Shown: positions 60,021 through 64,000 of the stretch, one piece after another
How the letters are laid out: every line of letters begins with the position of its first letter
How positions within the stretch are numbered: position 1 is the first letter of the stretch
Assembly: GCA_024036415.1 (NCBI GenBank)
Contig: JAMWET010000658.1
Coordinates: forward strand, 62,001-126,000
Length of the DNA stretch: 64,000 nt
Source of the DNA: Prochilodus magdalenae
Lineage: Eukaryota > Chordata > Actinopteri > Characiformes > Prochilodontidae
Reading direction: 5' to 3'
Notes under the pieces: model-generated
The model's database searches: none
What the model was told of the DNA's origin: nothing
The model's input: the letters and a program-made list of their open reading frames with translations, nothing else
Position numbers and translations under genes: made by a program

Positions 60021-60186
60021 ATTGTTCACCCCATGACGTTCTGTGTGATGCTCACTTTGCCATTTTATATGTATATGTATGTATCTGAGTGTGATATAAC
60101 TCATAGTGATTGTCTGAACTTGAACTTATCTGTCTGCAGGATGTTGGTGAAAGTCAAGCACTAAACAGAATAGAAATATATAAAGA
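60021..60186 (+). repeat. Long direct duplication, copy 1 (166 bp)
   Basis: From ATTGTTCACCCCATGACG to ATATATAAAGA it matches 60890-61060 with one visible substitution (CTTTGC/CTCTGC) and a 5-base gap (ATATACTGTAACT versus ATATAACT). Confidence 0.95.
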
Positions 60187-60530
60187 GCTGTGCCAAAACT
60201 TAAAGGCAAACGATGATTGGCTAGCAAAGAAAGTATGACAGACGGATATTTCTGACTGCAAAACATTTCTCAGACTGCTGTCCGGACTGACAAGCACACT
60301 GACCCTTAGATTACATTAAATTTCCCATTTGCAATAGTCAAGTGCCAAAAAATTACATATCTGAACTATCTAAACTATGTTTTCCTGCGACCTCTGTGCA
60401 AAGGTGTGTAGAGATAAAAAAGTAGGAGTACAACTTTGGTTTGCTAAATATATATGCCTTGATATGTTAGGCCACTACTAGAGAACTAAAAGTAACTTCA
60501 TGATTTTGTGTGCACAGCTCTAAAATGTAA

Positions 60531-60550
60531 GTGTGTGTGTGTGTGTGTGT
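60531..60550. repeat. (GT)n microsatellite
   Basis: Ten GT units leading into the minisatellite. Confidence 0.95.
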
Positions 60551-60715
60551 CAGGATTGATGCTGGAGCTTGGGTAGAGCTGGAACTAGGGTTAGGGCTGG
60601 AGCTAGTTTTAGGGCAGAAGCTAGAGTTAGGGCTGAAGCTAGGGTGCAGGCTGGAGCTAGGTTCAGTTCTGTAGCTGGTGTTAGGATTGGAGCCAGGGTT
60701 AGGTAATGGTAAATT
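60551..60715 (+). repeat. Minisatellite with telomere-like TTAGGG words
   Basis: Imperfect units on the theme GGAGCTAGGGTTAGGGCT (GGAACTAGGGTTAGGGCTGG, GAAGCTAGAGTTAGGGCTG, GGAGCCAGGGTTAGG). The unit length is about 18-24 bases. It sits between the two copies of the long duplication. Confidence 0.85.
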
Positions 60716-60889
60716 GCTAGATTTCTTATTACTATTTCTTTTTTTCCGTTACAGCACAGCAGCTTAGTTCTAGGACCTGCACTATTTAGGGTGGAACAGA
60801 AAACTGCATAATTAACTGAGGATAATGCCAGTTTTAGTCAACTGGTTTAGTCCAACAGTTTTTTCCTACCGCTCTGAATTTCTGGCTTG

Positions 60890-61060
60890 ATTGTTCACCC
60901 CATGACGTTCTGTGTGATGCTCACTCTGCCATTTTATATGTATATGTATGTATCTGAGTGTGATATACTGTAACTCATAGTGATTGTCTGAACTTGAACT
61001 TATCTGTCTGCAGGATGTTGGTGAAAGTCAAGCACTAAACAGAATAGAAATATATAAAGA
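60890..61060 (+). repeat. Long direct duplication, copy 2 (171 bp)
   Basis: Near-identical to 60021-60186, starting 869 bases downstream of that copy's start, same orientation. Confidence 0.95.
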
Positions 61061-61649
61061 TCACTGTGGTGACTTTACAGTACTTTCCAAAGTCAGATAT
61101 GATTTAAATATATTCATTTAGATTGTAGATTGTGCATCCAACTGAGCGTTCAACTGAGCCAATTGAGGAGTAAGGCGTTCATATGCTCTACTCAACAGTC
61201 TAATGAACACTGGCTTATTTTACTGCTATGATGCAAATACACATGCACATCATGCCCTTAAACATTCTGATTGCGATCCTCATTTAAAGGATGCATCATA
61301 GTGGAAGTCATCACCTTCTCTTTAAAGAAAGAAATGCTTTTACAGATCCAGCTGTAACATTTTTCCTGACATTTTTCACCCAGGTACAATTTAAATTTAG
61401 CCAGTATACATTGTGCTCTGTTTTATTCTCAATATTTTAGGACATATGGGTTTAACTTCTTGTCAAAGATCTTATTTTACTTGAAGACGAGGGCACTGGT
61501 GTCTGAGGTTTGGGTGATCTTATACATGAAACTGTTATTGAAGTAATGGTTGTTGGCCATAAACTAAATTGCAGATTGCAAAACTGTTTGGACTTTCATT
61601 ATTTAATTGTTTTCATATTCGTTTGCACATGCAAGTGTTGTCTTTTTTT

Positions 61650-61990
61650 TTTTTTGGTCTTAAATGTGGCTCTTTATAGATTCTTTATGTCACTTTCGTT
61701 TGAGGAAAGAAAAGGTGAAATAAAGCTTATATGAAGACCTTCAATCAGTGTGGATGGTTTCCTTTGTTTTACATAGTTTTTAGGTTTGGAAGACAATGAG
61801 GCAAACAACACAAGATATAAATAACCAACTTAATAAGTAAATTAAAATAAACACTGGGGAGTGCATTTAAAGTAACTCTATCTAGAGTCACAAAAATAGT
61901 ATTACTTAATGTTAATTTGTTAACACCAATGAATGTTTCATAGAGTTAATATATGACGCTAGTAAGAGTTGATTTCAGTCTAAATATTTA
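61650..61990 (+). repeat. Block A copy 1 of the 62-64 kb array (AATAAA-bearing)
   Basis: Shared with 62940-63300: a TTAAATGTGGCTCT phrase, TATGTCACTTTCGTTTGAGG, GAAATAAAGCTT (AATAAA at 61719), then TAAATTAAAATAAACACTGG and a run of GTTAA/AGAGTT words. It has the look of a transcript end followed by an AT-rich spacer. Confidence 0.8.
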
Positions 61991-62039
61991 GTTTGAGTTA
62001 ATTTTACACTGTAGTAAGAGGGACCATGTGTTATCTGAG

Positions 62040-62375
62040 TAAGCTTTTTGGCACGCCTCTTTCGCCGACTCCACCCGTGGTGGGGAGACTACTTTCCACC
62101 CGTTTTGGGGCACGCATGCGCAGACATATCCTCTGGTTTATAGGCCACTCCCTCAGTACGGTTCCTCCTAGAGTGTTCCGTGGTTTCTCCACAACCAAGT
62201 TATGTCTAAAACCCAGAAAATTTTATTTTCCCCCAAGGAATGTATCTACTGACAATGGTGAGGACACTTTGCTTTCAAGGAACACCGCAGTTGCTTTCCC
62301 GCCACCGTCTTGTTCGGCTCGGGAGGCGTGGCTACGCAGAGCAGCCAGCGCCGAAACAAACTGAGAGAAATAAGG
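62040..62375 (+). repeat. Block P unit 1 of the array (CpG-richer)
   Basis: It contains AAGCTTTTTGGCACGCC, GCACGCATGCGCAGACAT (NRF1-like core), GTTCCGTGGTTTCTCCACAA, ATGTCTAAAACCCAGAAAAT, and ends with CGGGAGGCGTGGCTACGCAG and AGCAGCC. It matches units 2-4. Confidence 0.85.
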
Positions 62376-62479
62376 TCTGAATGAGACAACAACATTTTTA
62401 TTTGTTACTATGATTTAATTGTGGCTCGTTGTTATCAAATTGTTTTGCTTGCGGAAACACTTAAGAGTAAGTGTACACC

Positions 62480-62745
62480 AGATTTATTCTGTGGTTTAAG
62501 GTCCGCTCCCTCACTATGTTTACTCCCAGAGGGTTCCGTGATTTGTCCAGAGTCAAGCAGTACTGCAACTGCTATTTGGAGTTAGTAGCTCTGTCTAAAA
62601 GCCTGACAATGACAATTTGCTCATAGGTAAGCACTACTGACAACGCCGAAGACCATTTTCTTATAAGGAACACCGCCGTTGCTTCGCCGCCACCGCCTCG
62701 TTCGGCTACGGAAGCATGGCTCTGCAGAGCAGCTAACCAGTACTC
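62480..62745 (+). repeat. Block P unit 2 of the array
   Basis: GTTCCGTGATTTGTCCAGAG, AAGCAGTACTGCAACTGC, the start-codon-equivalent CTGTCTAAAAGCC (ATG lost), donor-like CATAG/GTAAGC and GGCTCTGCAGAGCAGC align with the other units. Confidence 0.85.
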
Positions 62746-62939
62746 ATTGTTAAAGAAATGCCAATGTTCCAGAAAGGTGACTGCATTGTGATCAAAGATG
62801 AAGTAGTTTTAGTTGTTACCACACTGGAGGCATTGTGTTAATGACCATTTTCATGCATTTCAAGTTACTTTGCCAAAAAAAAAAATAGAGAGTTGCATTT
62901 TATTGAGGTCATGGTGCTCGTCTACCCCGGCTTTTTTCT

Positions 62940-63300
62940 GTTAAATGCGGCTCTTGATAGATCAGTATATTCAGCAAATATGTCACTTTCTTTTGAGGAA
63001 GGAAAATTTGAAATAAAGCTTTATAGACACCTTTAGTCAGCATGGATTGTTTCTTTTGTTGTATATAGTTTTTTTTTTTTTTAAGTTAGCCTAACAACAC
63101 AAGATTAAGATAAGAAAAATGCAGAAAATTAAACTCAATTACAATATAGAGTAAATTAAAATAAACACTGGGGAATTAATAGTAAAGTAACTTTCTAGAG
63201 TTGCAAAATGAGTTGAGTTATTTTATGTTAACACTTTGAGAGTTGCTCTGCCTTTGGAGTAAAAATTAGTTAACACTGATGAGTGTTACTTTGAGTTAAT
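62940..63300 (+). repeat. Block A copy 2 of the array (AATAAA-bearing)
   Basis: Aligns with 61650-61990. AATAAA lies at 63012. It ends with GTTAACACTGATGAGTGTTA-type words typical of a tandem spacer repeat. Confidence 0.8.
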
Positions 63301-63304
63301 ATGG

Positions 63305-63555
63305 GTTTATGGTTTATTGGCCTCTCACTACATTTCCTGTGTTCCGTGGTTTCTCCACAACCAAGCAGTACTGCAACAGCTTCTTAGAGTCCGTAGTTAT
63401 GTCTAAAACCCAGAAAATGATAACTTGCCTAAAAGGTATGTATCTACTGACAATGGTGAGGACAATTTTTACGTTGCTTCCCTGCTACTTTATCGTTTAG
63501 CGCAGGAGGCGTGGCTCTGCAGAGCAGCCATCGGAGAAACCTACTGAGAGCAATA
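63305..63555 (+). repeat. Block P unit 3 of the array
   Basis: GTTCCGTGGTTTCTCCACAA, AAGCAGTACTGCAACAGC, ATGTCTAAAACCCAGAAAATG, donor-like AAAAG/GTATGT, and GGAGGCGTGGCTCTGCAGAG follow the same order as the other units. Confidence 0.85.
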
Positions 63556-63649
63556 AATAAGGTCTGAAAGAGACAATAACAATTTTATTTGTCACTATGA
63601 TTTAATTGTGGCTCATTGTTGTCAAATTGTTAGGCTTCTGGAACCACTT

Positions 63650-63960
63650 AGTAGTAAGCTTTTTCGCGACCCCCTTCGGCCGCATGGATTCCACCTTTTC
63701 TGGGGTGCGCATGTGCAAATAGATCTGTGTTTTAAGGTCCAGTTCCTCACTAAGTTTCCTCCAAGAATGTTTCCTGGTTTCTCCAGAGCCAAGCCCTCCT
63801 GCAACAGTTTGTTGGAGTTAGTTGCTATGTCTAAAACCCTGAAACTGTTTTCTTTCAAAGAAACAAGAAACACCACTGTTGCTTCCCTGCCACTGTCTTG
63901 TTCAGCGCGGGAGGCATGGCTATGCAGAGCGGCCAACGCGGAAGTTCAGTAGGAGAGACA
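63650..63960 (+). repeat. Block P unit 4 of the array
   Basis: AAGCTTTTTCGCGACCCC, TGGGGTGCGCATGTGC, TTTCCTGGTTTCTCCAGAG, ATGTCTAAAACCCTGAAACTG and GGGAGGCATGGCTATGCAGA align with unit 1. The array may continue past the window end. Confidence 0.85.
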
Positions 63961-64000
63961 TTTTATGTTTTAGCGCTCACAGAGACGTAGCTGTCTGCTG

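Noticed and set aside
62026..62364. 112-codon frame in the repeat array
   Set aside because: The frame is not kept in the other three copies of the unit, so it is probably not protein-coding as a whole.
63608..63952. 114-codon + and 104-codon - frames
   Set aside because: They overlap on opposite strands of the same repeated unit and are not shared by the other units.

Overview
This window looks like chromosomal DNA of a ray-finned fish. It is AT-rich, packed with simple repeats ((TA)n, (CA)n, (GA)n, GATA) and with several families of Tc1/mariner-like, hAT-like and SINE/LINE remnants in the styles seen in teleosts. Some repeats (the tRNA-derived SINE near 25.4 kb, the repeat at 31.8-32.1 kb) resemble families I associate with otophysan fish such as characins and catfishes; that placement is tentative and rests on memory.

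Only one gene can be read with confidence. It lies on the + strand: six coding exons of gpm6a (neuronal membrane glycoprotein M6-A, PLP/DM20 family of four-pass membrane proteins) at 24447-24639, 28356-28512, 29687-29840, 31188-31264, 32370-32435 and 38859-39011. All have GT/AG borders and matching phases and together encode 266 residues. The short first coding exon is not recognised, so it probably lies left of base 1, and 1-24446 is most simply read as part of intron 1. The 3' UTR runs to about 41830 (AATAAA at 41805) and carries a complete-looking 505-bp MITE with TA target sites.

The most interesting signal is at 37381-37461 in the last intron. A 27-codon open stretch (stop included) sits behind a splice acceptor, in the phase required after exon 6, and encodes a C-terminus ending ...KYCTRF. 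That resembles the C-termini of PLP/DM20 (...TKF) and the psi form of M6B more than the normal M6A tail. It looks like an alternative terminal exon giving a second M6A isoform.

Layout. 1-24.4 kb: putative intron 1, with candidate non-coding regulatory blocks, a Tc1-like element (9.8-11.0 kb), a hAT-type element with a perfect 8-bp target duplication (20856-21969) and a degenerate minisatellite (23.2-24.2 kb). 24.4-39.0 kb: the gpm6a exons, with a SINE, a dispersed repeat, a TATA-containing candidate promoter (27.6 kb), opposing pyrimidine and purine blocks in intron 6, and a second, inverted copy of the first Tc1 family (34.5-35.8 kb). 39.0-41.8 kb: 3' UTR. 41.8-64 kb: no recognisable gene, but several transposon fossils (47-48.3, 50.4-50.8 and 55.3-56.65 kb), a LINE reverse-transcriptase fragment (58.1 kb), a recent 166/171-bp duplication (60.0/60.9 kb), a telomere-like minisatellite (60.6 kb) and a CpG-richer repeat array at 61.7-64 kb with four related ~300-bp units that look like repeated exon or promoter modules.
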